Shown here: piece by piece, positions 1 through 8,635 of the stretch | How positions within the stretch are numbered: position 1 is the first letter of the stretch | How the letters are laid out: the number at the start of each line of letters is the position of its first letter | Assembly (NCBI GenBank): GCA_029255645.1 | Contig: JANLJE010000026.1 | Location: 62,001 to 126,000 of the forward strand | Direction: 5' to 3' | Length of the DNA: 64,000 nt | DNA from: Comamonadaceae bacterium | Lineage (GTDB): Bacteria > Pseudomonadota > Gammaproteobacteria > Burkholderiales > Rhodocyclaceae | Program-made: the position numbers and the translations under genes | The notes under the pieces: model-generated | Told to the model about the DNA's origin: nothing | Databases searched by the model: none | The model's input: the letters and a program-made list of their open reading frames with translations, nothing else

Positions 1-486
1 CAGCAGTCCCGCCAGCAGCGGATCGACGCTCAAGCCGCCGAAGGCGCCAGTGCCGAATTGCAGCAGGATGCCGGCCAGCAACCCGGCAGCCACGCCTGGC
101 GGTATCAAACGGATAACGCGCTCGAACCAACCCGACAGGCCCAGCAGCACAAAGGCGGCAGCCGAGATCAGGTATGCCCCGACGGCCTCGGCATAAGGTG
201 TGGTTGCCAGTGCTGTGACCAGAAACGCCGCTGCCGGCGTGGACCAGGCGGTGATGATCGGTTCGCGGGATACCCAGCTCAAAATGATGCCTGTCACGCC
301 CACGCCAATGGAAATCGACCACACCCACGAGGCCGTAAGCTCCGGGCTCAGGCCCGCGACCTTGGCTGCCTGGAACACCAGAATGAAAGTGCCGCCATAG
401 TTGACGATGACCGAAATCAGTCCGGCCACGACGGGATGGGTGAGATCGTTCCAACGAACGGGCGAAGCTGAAGGGTCCGACGGCAT
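1..486 (-). CDS. benE: BenE-family benzoate/H+ symporter (partial, N-terminal 162 residues)
   Basis: This is a membrane transporter that imports aromatic acids such as benzoate with protons. The reading frame starts at ATG 486 (MPSDPSASPVRWND) and runs off the window edge. It shows alternating hydrophobic helices, including VVAGLISVIVNYGGTF, and the segments EPIITAWSTPAAAFL and IPPGVAAGLLAGILLQFG, all typical of the BenE family. Full-length members are about 400 residues, so over half is missing. It is divergent from a MocR-type regulator only 102 bp away, a common arrangement that suggests the regulator controls it. The real substrate is unknown; no benzoate catabolic genes are in view. Confidence 0.85.
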   Translation of the reverse strand, partial: MPSDPSASPVRWNDLTHPVVAGLISVIVNYGGTFILVFQAAKVAGLSPELTASWVWSISIGVGVTGIILSWVSREPIITAWSTPAAAFLVTALATTPYAEAVGAYLISAAAFVLLGLSGWFERVIRLIPPGVAAGLLAGILLQFGTGAFGGLSVDPLLAGLL

Positions 487-551
487 GATCTGAATTGGGT
501 TCCTGGCATGGGGATGAAAAGACCATGAGACGATAGACTTTTAATGGCATG
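482..551. promoter_or_regulatory. Repeated GGCATG motifs between benE and mocR
   Basis: The hexamer GGCATG occurs in direct orientation at 482-487, 505-510 and 546-551. The first and last copies extend to GGCATGAT, and the last two to TGGCATG, about 41 bp (four helical turns) apart. MocR regulators often bind direct repeats in the divergent promoter region, so these may be operator half-sites. The first copy overlaps the benE start codon. The function is inferred from position only. Confidence 0.3.
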
Positions 552-588
552 ATGTTCCCTACCAATTTCCAGATGAAGTACCTGCCAA

Positions 589-2112
589 TTGTTCAAGCAT
601 GCCCAACTTGAATCCGTCAAAGCCTGGCTCGGCGACCCCGCGCACGGCGCCTTGCCCCTGCATGCACGGGTACAGCGGGCCATTCGCCAGTTGATCCTGG
701 ATGGCGCGCTCGATGTAGGCCGCCCCCTGCCCGCGTCGCGCGCGTTGGCGAAGTCGCTGGGGGTGTCCCGCGACACGGTGGAGTCGGCCTATGGCCAGTT
801 GCACGCCGAAGGTTTCATTGAGCGGCGGGTCGGCAGTGGCAGCTTCGTGTCCGAGCAGGCCTGGTGGCTGCCCGGGCGCGGCAGACCACGGCGCACGAGC
901 GTGGATCGCAAGGCACCCCTGCGCCTGAGCCGGCGCGGCGATGCCATGCTCCAGGGCGGCGGCGTGCGCGACTTCCTGATGTCGCGCCCCTTCGCGCCCG
1001 GCGTGCCGGAGACGCGCAGCTTTCCGCTGCCAACCTGGGAGCGCTTGCAGCGGCAGGTGTTGAAGGAGTACGGCACCCTGGCGCTGCTGCACAGCCCACC
1101 GCAGGGCATGGAGCCGTTGCGACGCGCCATTGCCGCCTACGTCAACCTCGAACGAGGCGCGCAGGCCACACCCGAGCGCGTGCTGGTGCTGACCAGTTCC
1201 CAACAGGCCATGACCCTGTGCGCCACCGTGCTGCTCGATGCTGGCGAGCGCATCTTCATCGAAGACCCCGTGTACCACGGGGCGCGCAAGGCATTTGACG
1301 CCGCCGGGTTGGATTGCGTGCCCGTGCCGATGGATGACCAAGGCATGCAGATAGCGCACCTGCTGGCAAAGGCGCAGACCCCTTGCAATGCCGCCCGGGC
1401 GGCGTTCCTGACGCCCTCGCACCAGTTCCCAACCGGGGCTACGCTGGCGTTGGACCGGCGCCTGGCCGTCATCGAATGGGCCCGCCAGCACCAGGCTTGG
1501 ATCATCGAGGACGACTACGACAGCGAATTCCACTACGAAGGCAAGCCCACCGCATGCGTACAGGGGCTCGACCCCCACGGCCGCACGATCTACATCGGCA
1601 CCTTCACCAAGTCGCTGTTCCCCGGCCTGCGCATCGGCTACATGGTGCTGCCGGAGGCTCTGGTGTCGCCCATGACCGTGGCCCGCACCCTGCTGGATGG
1701 GCACAGCGCACCGATCCCGCAGCTCACCCTGGCTCGCTTCATCGAGGGTGGGCATTTCGGAGCCCATGTGCGAACCATGCGGGCCGTCTATGCGGAACGC
1801 CGCGATGTGCTGGCGCAGCTGGTGCGCCAGCACCTGGCCGACTTCGTGGAGCCCAGGGTGCCCGCTGGCGGGATGCAGATGCCTTGCGTGTTCATCCGCG
1901 ACATTCCGGAACGCGAGGCGGTGGAATCGGCACGGCGGGTCGGCATCGACCTGCTGGGGCTGACCGCGCTGCATGCATCGCGCCGCCATGCATCGGGCAG
2001 GGATGGGGCTGGTTTCCTCATGGGATTTGCTGCCCATGCACCCCATGAACTGGAGATCGCTGTCAAGAAGCTGGCAAGCGTGCTGCGTGCGCTGTGTCGC
2101 CGATCACCATGA
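589..2112 (+). CDS. MocR/PdxR-family transcriptional regulator
   Basis: This 507-residue regulator joins a GntR-type winged helix-turn-helix (about residues 24-90, with PLPASRALAKSLGVSRDTV) to a fold-type I aminotransferase domain that binds PLP. The effector-domain motifs are visible: TPSHQFPTGATL, IIEDDYDSEFHYEG, and the PLP-lysine motif in GTFTKSLFPGLRIGYM. The frame has no upstream ATG; it opens at 577 after a stop, so TTG 589 is the likeliest start. The gene is divergent from benE and probably regulates it. It ends in a clear intrinsic terminator and is convergent with the relaxase gene. Confidence 0.85.
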   Translation: MFKHAQLESVKAWLGDPAHGALPLHARVQRAIRQLILDGALDVGRPLPASRALAKSLGVSRDTVESAYGQLHAEGFIERRVGSGSFVSEQAWWLPGRGRPRRTSVDRKAPLRLSRRGDAMLQGGGVRDFLMSRPFAPGVPETRSFPLPTWERLQRQVLKEYGTLALLHSPPQGMEPLRRAIAAYVNLERGAQATPERVLVLTSSQQAMTLCATVLLDAGERIFIEDPVYHGARKAFDAAGLDCVPVPMDDQGMQIAHLLAKAQTPCNAARAAFLTPSHQFPTGATLALDRRLAVIEWARQHQAWIIEDDYDSEFHYEGKPTACVQGLDPHGRTIYIGTFTKSLFPGLRIGYMVLPEALVSPMTVARTLLDGHSAPIPQLTLARFIEGGHFGAHVRTMRAVYAERRDVLAQLVRQHLADFVEPRVPAGGMQMPCVFIRDIPEREAVESARRVGIDLLGLTALHASRRHASGRDGAGFLMGFAAHAPHELEIAVKKLASVLRALCRRSP

Positions 2113-2130
2113 GGCGCGCTGGCGCCTTTT
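2112..2130 (+). terminator. Intrinsic terminator of mocR
   Basis: AGGCGC (2112-2117), loop GCTG and GCGCCT (2122-2127) form a perfect 6-bp stem followed by a short T run. The stem begins within the mocR stop codon. It separates mocR from the convergent relaxase gene. Confidence 0.65.
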
Positions 2131-2136
2131 GTGCTG

Positions 2137-3933
2137 CTAGCTCCGCGTCAGGGACAGGTAGGGGTTGTCCGGCGGGACTTCCGCGAACAATGCCGAAGGC
2201 GCCGCCAACAGATAGCCGTGCAACCGCCGCGACTTGCGCGGCCCGGTGACTTCGCAGGTCCAGATGTTCAGGCCGCTGCCCTGTTTGCGGTGCAGCCCCA
2301 GCTTCTCGAAGCGCCTTTGCATCCATTGCCAGTCGTGCAGATTGTCCTGCCGGGCCAGCACCTGGATCTCCGGATGTTCCTGCACGTAGCGCTGGAAAAC
2401 GCCGGGGCTGACCAGGTACGCCGTGCCATCGACGGTATGCACCAGTGCCTTCGCATCGTTGATGATGAGCTTGCGCGATTCGATGCCTTGCTTGAGCCAG
2501 GCAATGAAGTCTTCCCCGGACGGCGTGGCCCTCGCGGGAGCCGGCATGGTGGCAGGACTGGTCAGCGCCAAATGAGCCACTGCCGCAGTTGCGGCGGCGG
2601 ATGGTGATGGCGGTTCCGCGCTGGCGGACGATGCACTGGTGGTGGCTGCGTCGGACGCATCAAGCATCGACAGCAGATCGGAGACCGGGTCCGCGATCCC
2701 GGCCGGGCAATCCGCTACCCCAGGGGACGGTGAGGTGGCCGGGATGCCGGCCGAGGCCGACGCTGCCTCATCGCCAGGGAGGGCCTCTTCCGTCGTGACC
2801 GTGCCGGCGAACGGTGCGGGACGCTCGCCCGACTCCCAGATCAAGGCCGGCGACAGGCGCAGGAAGGTAAAGCTGTGCGACCAGCCGGTGCCGCTCGTAA
2901 CGGTGGCCCGCCAGATCGCCTTCCCATCTGGGGCGGGCTGCACGATGCCATGGTCCTGGAGCACCGTGAAGACGGCGGTGTTGTTCGATGGAATGCCTTC
3001 GATGCCCTGCGACAGGAGGTGCGCGCGCAGCTTGTCGCTGACCGTCTTGCTGACGAGCCAGAGTGCCTCCGGGGTCAGCCATCCATCCGACGGGCCGACG
3101 GGCTGGTTCAGCTTGAATTCCTCGCGCAGCAGGTAGCGCAGACCATCCAGCAGCTTGCGCTGCAACGCATGCTTCGGCGCTGCCATCGCCCTGGCCGGAT
3201 CACCGCCGAGCGCCAGAGCCACCGATGCCTGGTCGGCCTTGACGACCAGCTCGCCCAGCGTGCCGGCATGCTCGTACTGGCCCGCCAGCACGTACAGCAG
3301 CGCCGACCACAGGTCCTGGTAGTCGCTCAGCCAGTCGAGGATGCCGGCATCGAGCACACGGGTGTAGAGCAGTCCCGCGGCGGCGCCGTGCAGCCGGTAC
3401 TCGCGATCCGTCCGATAACGAAAGCGGTACGGCTGCCGCAGCGGCCCGTGCCAGGGGTGCCAGACCAGGCCATCGGCCTGCTCGACGTGCAGGTCGACCG
3501 CGATCTTGCCAATGTCGTGCAGCAACGCGGCGTAGGCGGTCCCGGCGGTCCAGGCCTCGGCTTGCGCGGCCTGGGCCTCGGGCGAGGCGCCGGCCGGAAG
3601 CAAGTGGGACTGCCTCAGCTTGAGCGCGTAGGCCACGATCTCCAGGCCGTGGTCCAGCATGCCGCCCGGCCAGGCATGGTGATGCGCCTCCGAGGCCGGG
3701 AACTGCTGGACCAGCTCGGCGTAGCGCTCCAGCGGCGCGAGGTACAGCGAGCGGAACTGCCGACGCGACAGCGAGGTGCGCTGCCAGATGTGTTCCAGCA
3801 GCCGCTGCCCGCGCGGCTCCGCCAGCAGCGCTGCGGCCGACTGCGGTGGCGTCAGCCCTTTGGCAGGCTCGACAGGAGGTGGCGCGGCGGCGGTGGCCAG
3901 CGGCAGCCGTTTGCGCTGGAACAGCGAAAGCAT
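2137..3933 (-). CDS. traI: MobH-family relaxase (TraI_2 domain)
   Basis: This is the conjugative relaxase that nicks oriT and pilots the ICE strand. It has 598 residues. The N-terminal TraI_2 domain carries the family's HD-type metal site: HHH at residues 84-86, within AHHHAWPGGMLDHGLE, and LLHDIGK with HD at 139-140. A low-complexity Ala/Ser/Pro linker (about residues 400-470) leads to a C-terminal winged-helix-like TraI_2_C domain. The frame is open further upstream, but ATG 3933 (MLSLFQRKR) gives the usual N-terminus of the family, and the upstream codons encode a repetitive Lys/Gly tract. It is convergent with mocR and lies downstream of the toxin-antitoxin pair. Confidence 0.9.
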   Translation of the reverse strand: MLSLFQRKRLPLATAAAPPPVEPAKGLTPPQSAAALLAEPRGQRLLEHIWQRTSLSRRQFRSLYLAPLERYAELVQQFPASEAHHHAWPGGMLDHGLEIVAYALKLRQSHLLPAGASPEAQAAQAEAWTAGTAYAALLHDIGKIAVDLHVEQADGLVWHPWHGPLRQPYRFRYRTDREYRLHGAAAGLLYTRVLDAGILDWLSDYQDLWSALLYVLAGQYEHAGTLGELVVKADQASVALALGGDPARAMAAPKHALQRKLLDGLRYLLREEFKLNQPVGPSDGWLTPEALWLVSKTVSDKLRAHLLSQGIEGIPSNNTAVFTVLQDHGIVQPAPDGKAIWRATVTSGTGWSHSFTFLRLSPALIWESGERPAPFAGTVTTEEALPGDEAASASAGIPATSPSPGVADCPAGIADPVSDLLSMLDASDAATTSASSASAEPPSPSAAATAAVAHLALTSPATMPAPARATPSGEDFIAWLKQGIESRKLIINDAKALVHTVDGTAYLVSPGVFQRYVQEHPEIQVLARQDNLHDWQWMQRRFEKLGLHRKQGSGLNIWTCEVTGPRKSRRLHGYLLAAPSALFAEVPPDNPYLSLTRS

Positions 3934-4219
3934 GGCGACATCCTGGTGATGGGCTGGCCGGAGGAGCCTTTTGGCCTTTTCGGGTAAGGCCTTTCCCCTT
4001 GAGGCCATTCCCTTGCTCCATCCCCAGCCCTTTGGCCTTCGACAAGCCCTTTGATATAGGGGCAGTCGGCTTCGTGTGCCGCAATCAATGCGGAGCCGGT
4101 GCGCTCCAGGATCGAGCGGAACAGGCACTGTGTTTTCACCAGATCAGTCCGTTTCAACCGGCGCTGAAAGCGCAGCAGGCCCTGAAACCCCTGCGCCCGA
4201 AGACATGCTTGTCGAGAAT
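3934..4219. repeat. Repeat-rich non-coding stretch upstream of the relaxase; oriT candidate
   Basis: This stretch, part of a 331-bp gap, holds no convincing gene. From about 3969 to 4056 it carries several short repeats of AGGCC and AAGGCCTTT, and two copies of a CCCTTTG-like motif that read AAAGGGCT on the minus strand. In the relaxase frame the repeats would encode a Lys-Gly-Leu-rich peptide unlike a protein domain. Direct or inverted repeats beside a MobH relaxase gene are what an origin of transfer would look like, but no nick site can be assigned. Confidence 0.35.
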
Positions 4220-4263
4220 GAAGTAAGGAAGTAAGATTTCCTTTGAAACTTATGGAGGCCTCC
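4220..4263 (+). promoter_or_regulatory. Probable operator and ribosome-binding region of the toxin-antitoxin operon
   Basis: GAAGTAAG is repeated in tandem at 4220-4227 and 4228-4235, directly upstream of the antitoxin gene. The palindrome GGAGGCCTCC (4254-4263) contains the Shine-Dalgarno GGAGG, 6 nt before the ATG at 4265. AbrB-type antitoxins usually bind their own promoter, so the repeats are plausible operator half-sites. The palindrome could hide the ribosome-binding site in a hairpin. Confidence 0.4.
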
Positions 4264-4264
4264 C

Positions 4265-4483
4265 ATGCTTGCCAAGCTCACATCGAAAAATCAGATCACG
4301 CTGCCCAAGGCGGCCGTGTCCGGCGTGGATGCGGCGGAGTACTTCGACGTCACCGTCGAGGGCGGTCGGATCGTCCTGACCCCCGTGCGCGTCCAGAAGG
4401 CACAGGCTGTGCGCGAGAAGCTGGAGCAACTCGGGATTACCGAGCAGGACGTTGAGGATGCCGTGGCCTGGGCACGGCAGTGA
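4265..4483 (+). CDS. AbrB/MazE-type antitoxin
   Basis: This 72-residue protein has the SpoVT/AbrB swapped-hairpin DNA-binding fold in its N-terminal half (MLAKLTSKNQITLPKAAV, then FDVTVEGGRIVLTPV). The C-terminal helix (about residues 45-72) is the usual toxin-binding tail. The start at 4265 is supported by GGAGG 6 nt upstream. Its stop overlaps the toxin ATG (TGATG), so the two are translationally coupled. The role inferred is neutralising the PIN toxin and repressing the operon. Confidence 0.85.
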   Translation: MLAKLTSKNQITLPKAAVSGVDAAEYFDVTVEGGRIVLTPVRVQKAQAVREKLEQLGITEQDVEDAVAWARQ

Positions 4484-4896
4484 TGCGCAGGGTCGTCCTC
4501 GACACCAACATCGTGCTGTCGGCGCTGATCTTCAGTGCCGGACGCCTGGCCTGGATACGCCACGCCTGGCAGCACCAGCAGTTGCAGCCGCTGGTCTGCC
4601 GGGAGACGGCCAGTGAACTCCTGCGCGTCCTGGCCTATCCCAAGTTCAAGCTGTCGACCTCGGAACAGCAGGAGTTGCTGGCGGACTTTCTGCCCTACGC
4701 CGATGTGGTGGAACTGCCTGCGCCATGGCCAGACCTGCCGGTCTGCCGCGACAAGAAGGACCAGGTGTTCCTGGTGCTCGCGCATGTCGGCAAGGCGGAT
4801 GCGTTGATCACGGGGGATGCGGATATTCTCGCCATGCGAGAGGACTTTCCCGGCTTGATCATGACCGCCGAAGCATTCGCGGCGCGGCAGGCATGA
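4483..4896 (+). CDS. PIN-domain toxin (putative ribonuclease)
   Basis: This 137-residue toxin belongs to the family annotated as putative toxin-antitoxin system toxin component, PIN family. It has the first catalytic Asp in RRVVLDTNIVLSAL (D7), a central Glu in CRETASELLRVL, and distal acidic residues in KKDQVFLVLAHVGKADALITGDADIL, which complete the Mg2+ site of an RNase. ATG 4483 overlaps the antitoxin stop; a GTG lies 3 nt upstream. Placed between the relaxase and transfer genes, the pair likely stabilises the ICE. Confidence 0.85.
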   Translation: MRRVVLDTNIVLSALIFSAGRLAWIRHAWQHQQLQPLVCRETASELLRVLAYPKFKLSTSEQQELLADFLPYADVVELPAPWPDLPVCRDKKDQVFLVLAHVGKADALITGDADILAMREDFPGLIMTAEAFAARQA

Positions 4897-4952
4897 AGGA
4901 AACAGGCACGGCCTTGCCCAACGACCGTGGAACGACCATGAGGTAGCCAACC

Positions 4953-5324
4953 ATGAAGCACACCGCACGCATGACCACCGCAGCGCGACTCGGCCGCTGG
5001 CTGGGCGGTGTATGGGGCGTTTGCCTCCGCGCGGAGCGTCGGGCGCATCGGTGGCTGATGGCACAGGGACTGCCGGCAGGCGGTGCAAGGGTGCTGATCT
5101 GGGTGGTCAAGCTGGCGACCCTTGGGGTGTTGCTGTACGTCACGGTCTGGGCGGCGCTGTTGCTGGTCGCTCTCTTTGTGGCAGCCAGGATGGCGGAGCA
5201 AGCGCCGCAAGGTGACGATGATTTCCTCGGACGCAAGGCCGAAGAGCTGGATCATCGCGAAAGCCTTGCCTACGACCCCATCAACTACAGCGATGACCCA
5301 GATCCACGATTCGAAGACGATTGA
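4953..5324 (+). CDS. DUF3742 family ICE protein
   Basis: This 123-residue protein is typical of PFGI-1-type ICEs and usually lies next to the TraG-like gene. It has a basic N-terminus (ARLGRWLGGVWGVCLRAERR), one or two hydrophobic helices at about residues 46-78, and an acidic tail (DPINYSDDPDPRFEDD). It is probably a small inner-membrane accessory protein of the mating apparatus, though its function is not established. It is convergent with traG, with only 14 bp between the stops. Confidence 0.8.
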   Translation: MKHTARMTTAARLGRWLGGVWGVCLRAERRAHRWLMAQGLPAGGARVLIWVVKLATLGVLLYVTVWAALLLVALFVAARMAEQAPQGDDDFLGRKAEELDHRESLAYDPINYSDDPDPRFEDD

Positions 5325-5338
5325 ACCGGCGGTTGGAG

Positions 5339-6862
5339 CTATTTCTGCTTGGCCGCACCGATCATCAAGCCGCCGCCCCTGCCACCGGCTTGTCCGGCAT
5401 CCCGCGTGCCAGTACTCAATCCTTGAAGCACGTTGCCTGCACGGATACCAGCCCAGGCCAATGCCGCCACCCAGAACGTGGGCAAGATCAAAAACATCGT
5501 GGCCATCACGAAGTTCAGCAGCATGTCTCCGAAGGTGTTGTTGAGGCCCACCAGCGGATCGAAGTTCGTGTGCGGCCGGTTCCAGCCCCACCCCCAGCCG
5601 TAGAGTGCATCGAGGATCGTCGAGTCGATCCAGCGGGCGAGCTGAAACCAGAATTCGGTGAAGAACAGCGCGAACTGCACCACGCTCACCGTGACCACGG
5701 TCTTGAGGTCATAGGTGCCGGTCAGCATCACCAGCGGGATGCAGATGACCAGCGCCATCTTGAGCAGGGACAGCACCATCGGCAGCGCCTGCCGCACCAC
5801 GTCCATCGCCGGGAAATAGCCCAGTGATCCGACGGTCAGCCCCACGTCGCTGGCGGCGCGGGTGACGATATTGGGCAGCGTCATGTCGATCTGGCCACCG
5901 TAGTCCGTGTAGACCGCCCCCTGGTTGAGCTTCTGCTGGCGAGGGCTTGCGACGGCGCGGATCACCGAGTCGTTGACCTCGGACTGGCTCAGGAAGCCCG
6001 CCCAGCCGACCAGTCGCGTCAGCAGGCTGGGATCGACCTGGGCCAGCAGTCGTGCCCGCAGGCCGTGGTCGCCGTCGGACCACCACTGCCGGCAGGTCGG
6101 GTAGCCGCCCCCGCCGGGCACCTGGGCCAGGCCGGCGTCGCGCGTGGCGTCGAACGGCCAGGCATCGCGCGGAGTCCTGGAGCGGTAGCTGTCGTAGAAG
6201 CCGGCGGTGCCGACGAAGTAGCTGGAGCCGATCCAGGTGACGTCGTGCATCTGCTCCTCGCTCAGGCTGGGCCGGGTCATGAACAGCTTGGCGCGGGCGG
6301 GGCCGTAGCAGTCGCGGGTGAAGTCGCTGATCTCCTGGGCCAGCACCGGGTCGTCGATGCGGGTCGCGTCGATGTCCATGCGGATCTGCCGCAGGTCGGT
6401 GCCGCAAGGAATGGCCGCGACCGAAGCGCCGGTGATCGCGCGCGAGATCGCGTGCATGGCGAACCACCACACCGGCACCTTGGCCGACTGGTTGTTGATC
6501 ATGCTGAACGATTGCGACCAGCCAGTATCGGTCGGCTCGGGTACGCTTACCTGGCATTGCGTCGAGCGCGACTGATCGTAGCGGATGGTGTTGAGATCGA
6601 CGTCGATGAAGGGAATGCCCGCGAACATGATCACCACGATGGCGACGAAGACGCGGTTCTCGATGCGAGCCGAGGACAGCACGCCCTTGTTGCCTTCGTC
6701 CGCGCCTTCCGCGCGGGCCTTCAACCATTCCTGGATGACGATCGCCAGGAACGGGACGGCGAACACGCCGCTGGCGACCAGCACCGACCAGATGCCGTTG
6801 TGGACCACCCAGGACACCAGCGTCAGGTAGTACTCCAGGTAGTCGGTGGTGTACAGCGTCAT
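5339..6862 (-). CDS. traG: TraG N-terminal-like conjugation membrane protein
   Basis: This 507-residue inner-membrane protein resembles the N-terminal domain of F-type TraG, which acts in pilus assembly and mating-pair stabilisation. Visible features are an N-terminal block with two hydrophobic helices (about residues 25-45 and 70-88), a periplasmic-looking loop with scattered Cys, and a C-terminal cluster of helices (LPMVLSLLKMALVICIPLVM; MATMFLILPTFWVAALAW) before a Gly-rich tail. It is the last gene of the TIGR03757-03756-03755 run, 13 bp after the 116-residue membrane protein. Confidence 0.85.
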   Translation of the reverse strand: MTLYTTDYLEYYLTLVSWVVHNGIWSVLVASGVFAVPFLAIVIQEWLKARAEGADEGNKGVLSSARIENRVFVAIVVIMFAGIPFIDVDLNTIRYDQSRSTQCQVSVPEPTDTGWSQSFSMINNQSAKVPVWWFAMHAISRAITGASVAAIPCGTDLRQIRMDIDATRIDDPVLAQEISDFTRDCYGPARAKLFMTRPSLSEEQMHDVTWIGSSYFVGTAGFYDSYRSRTPRDAWPFDATRDAGLAQVPGGGGYPTCRQWWSDGDHGLRARLLAQVDPSLLTRLVGWAGFLSQSEVNDSVIRAVASPRQQKLNQGAVYTDYGGQIDMTLPNIVTRAASDVGLTVGSLGYFPAMDVVRQALPMVLSLLKMALVICIPLVMLTGTYDLKTVVTVSVVQFALFFTEFWFQLARWIDSTILDALYGWGWGWNRPHTNFDPLVGLNNTFGDMLLNFVMATMFLILPTFWVAALAWAGIRAGNVLQGLSTGTRDAGQAGGRGGGLMIGAAKQK

Positions 6863-6875
6863 GGCGAACCTCGCG

Positions 6876-7226
6876 CTACCGTGCCTGCATCAGCAGGCTG
6901 GCTTCCAGCACGATCACGGCGACGATGGCCGCAACCTCCGCGCGCAGCAGCCGTTGCCCGGCAGCGCGCTCCGGTTCCCGCGCGCGCAGGCGACGTCGCA
7001 TCCAGAGCCAACCCCAGGCGGTGGCGGCGTAGAGCAACAACCGCCAGGCCAGGAAGGCCCCGGATTGCGCCGCCATCCAGCGCTGCCAGCCCTCGATGCC
7101 GCCCGCGATGCGGATGCCGACCACATTGACGGCGGTCGCGGCGATCAGCAGCGACACCGCCCACACCAGCACCAGAATGGCACGCCGGCTGGACAGCCAG
7201 CGCAGGCACCGCCCCACGGTATTCAT
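6876..7226 (-). CDS. Small membrane protein of the ICE transfer cluster
   Basis: No specific family is recognised. This 116-residue protein has three probable transmembrane helices: AILVLVWAVSLLIAATAV, FLAWRLLLYAATAWGWLW and AEVAAIVAVIVLEASLLM. Arg-rich stretches lie between them. Its ATG overlaps the stop of the TIGR03755 gene (ATGA), and it precedes traG, so it is part of the same transfer operon. It is probably a membrane accessory of the TraG/TraU-like module. Confidence 0.7.
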   Translation of the reverse strand: MNTVGRCLRWLSSRRAILVLVWAVSLLIAATAVNVVGIRIAGGIEGWQRWMAAQSGAFLAWRLLLYAATAWGWLWMRRRLRAREPERAAGQRLLRAEVAAIVAVIVLEASLLMQAR

Positions 7227-8635
7227 GGATGGCTTCCGCCAGACGGCGGCCGCTGCAGTTCATCGACCCGATTGCGCACCGGGTCACCCTCGTAGATGCC
7301 ACGCGCACCGGCGGCGCGGGTGCTGTGGCGCTGGATGATCGCCATCGGCGAATTGCTGGCCAGTTCGCGGCGCAGCTCCAGCTCTGCTTTCAGGTTGTGA
7401 ATCTCGCGATCGAGGATGTCGCTTTCGTGGGTGACGGCCTTCTGGGCCAGTTCGTTGGCGGCCACGTTGGGCTCCTTGCGCCCGGTCAGCAGCGTGCGTT
7501 GCAGCAGCAGCGCCTTCTCCAGCACGCTGGCCAGCGCAACCTCCAAGGCCAGGCGCCGAGCCAGGATGTCCTGGTCCGTCTCGTCGCGCAGCGCCTCGAT
7601 CACGCCACGGGTGATGGGCAGCGACGCGCTACTCGCAGCCTGCAGGTTCTGCGCCGTGGTCGGACGGCTGCCGGCGACCAGCTCCTGCAGGGCCTGCAGC
7701 TTGTCCTCGTATTCCTCCTGAATCAGCGGGGTCAGGCCAACGCCCGGCGTGGTGACGGTCTTGGTGCATGCATCGCAGGTGCGCTGCTCCTGCTCGCCCA
7801 GCACGCGAATGGCCCAGGCTGCGGCGGCATCGGGCGAACTCCAGGTCTGGCATGCCAGGTTGCCGCTGCAACTGGCTTGCGGAATCGAACTGGCATCGCC
7901 GACGCCACGGCCATTGAGCAGGTTGTAGCCGGCGCGGGTCACGTCGCCGACCACACGCACCGGACGTTGGCCCGCGCCGCCAGCGTTGTCTCCGCCGACC
8001 CACGGCACGCCATTGTTGCCACGGTTCGCCTCGGCGTCGTCGATCGCTGAGACCGCATCGGTGCTCGCGACGGCCTGCTTCAGCGCCATGCCTTCGGCGA
8101 GCTGGTCCCAGCCGAGCTGCCCACCCGCCATGTCGGCCATGCGATTGGCGATGGCACGGCAGGTCAGCTTGCTGCGATCGAAATCCAGCCTGGCTTGCAG
8201 CACCCCATTGGTCAACAGGTTGTACAGCCCTGGATCGGCGCGCTGGATGATCAAGGCGGGCAGCGACGCCACGGCAGCGGTGGCGTTCTGGATCACCGAG
8301 GACATGATGGCCTGGAAGCCATTGGTGATGCCGTTCAACTGGTTCTGCAGCGTGGTGGTGATGCTCATGTCGCCACAGATCAGGTTGCTGTTCCAGCCGA
8401 CGCCAACGCCGATGGAGTGCATGTTGGCCGCACCGCTCATGGACACCGCGCGGCCGCCCCCAATGCTGTAGAGCACGTCGTCGCCTATCGCGCTGCCTTG
8501 ATGCTGGACGCCGTACTCGTTGACGCTGGTCTGCGCCCCGGCGCTGGAGTAGCACAACGCTGCGACAACGGCCAATGCGACGTACAGAAATCGACGGGCG
8601 CTCGGAAATGAAGTCGTCATGGCATCGGGTCTCAC
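7223..8635 (-). CDS. ICE protein, TIGR03755 (PFL_4711) family
   Basis: This 470-residue exported conjugation protein functionally resembles TraH-like pilus assembly factors. A signal peptide (about residues 15-35, ending SSAGAQ) is followed by a Gly/Asn-rich region and a long helical C-terminal half rich in Glu, Leu and Arg. Paired Cys residues occur (CSGNLAC; CDACTK), consistent with periplasmic disulfides. The longest frame starts at GTG 8635, overlapping the upstream stop. ATG 8620 (MTTSFPSARR) is an equally likely start. Confidence 0.85.
   Translation of the reverse strand: MRPDAMTTSFPSARRFLYVALAVVAALCYSSAGAQTSVNEYGVQHQGSAIGDDVLYSIGGGRAVSMSGAANMHSIGVGVGWNSNLICGDMSITTTLQNQLNGITNGFQAIMSSVIQNATAAVASLPALIIQRADPGLYNLLTNGVLQARLDFDRSKLTCRAIANRMADMAGGQLGWDQLAEGMALKQAVASTDAVSAIDDAEANRGNNGVPWVGGDNAGGAGQRPVRVVGDVTRAGYNLLNGRGVGDASSIPQASCSGNLACQTWSSPDAAAAWAIRVLGEQEQRTCDACTKTVTTPGVGLTPLIQEEYEDKLQALQELVAGSRPTTAQNLQAASSASLPITRGVIEALRDETDQDILARRLALEVALASVLEKALLLQRTLLTGRKEPNVAANELAQKAVTHESDILDREIHNLKAELELRRELASNSPMAIIQRHSTRAAGARGIYEGDPVRNRVDELQRPPSGGSHP

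Noticed and set aside
3934-4128. N-terminal extension of the relaxase to 4128
   Set aside because: The extra 65 codons encode a repetitive Lys/Gly tract unlike the family; ATG 3933 gives the normal N-terminus.
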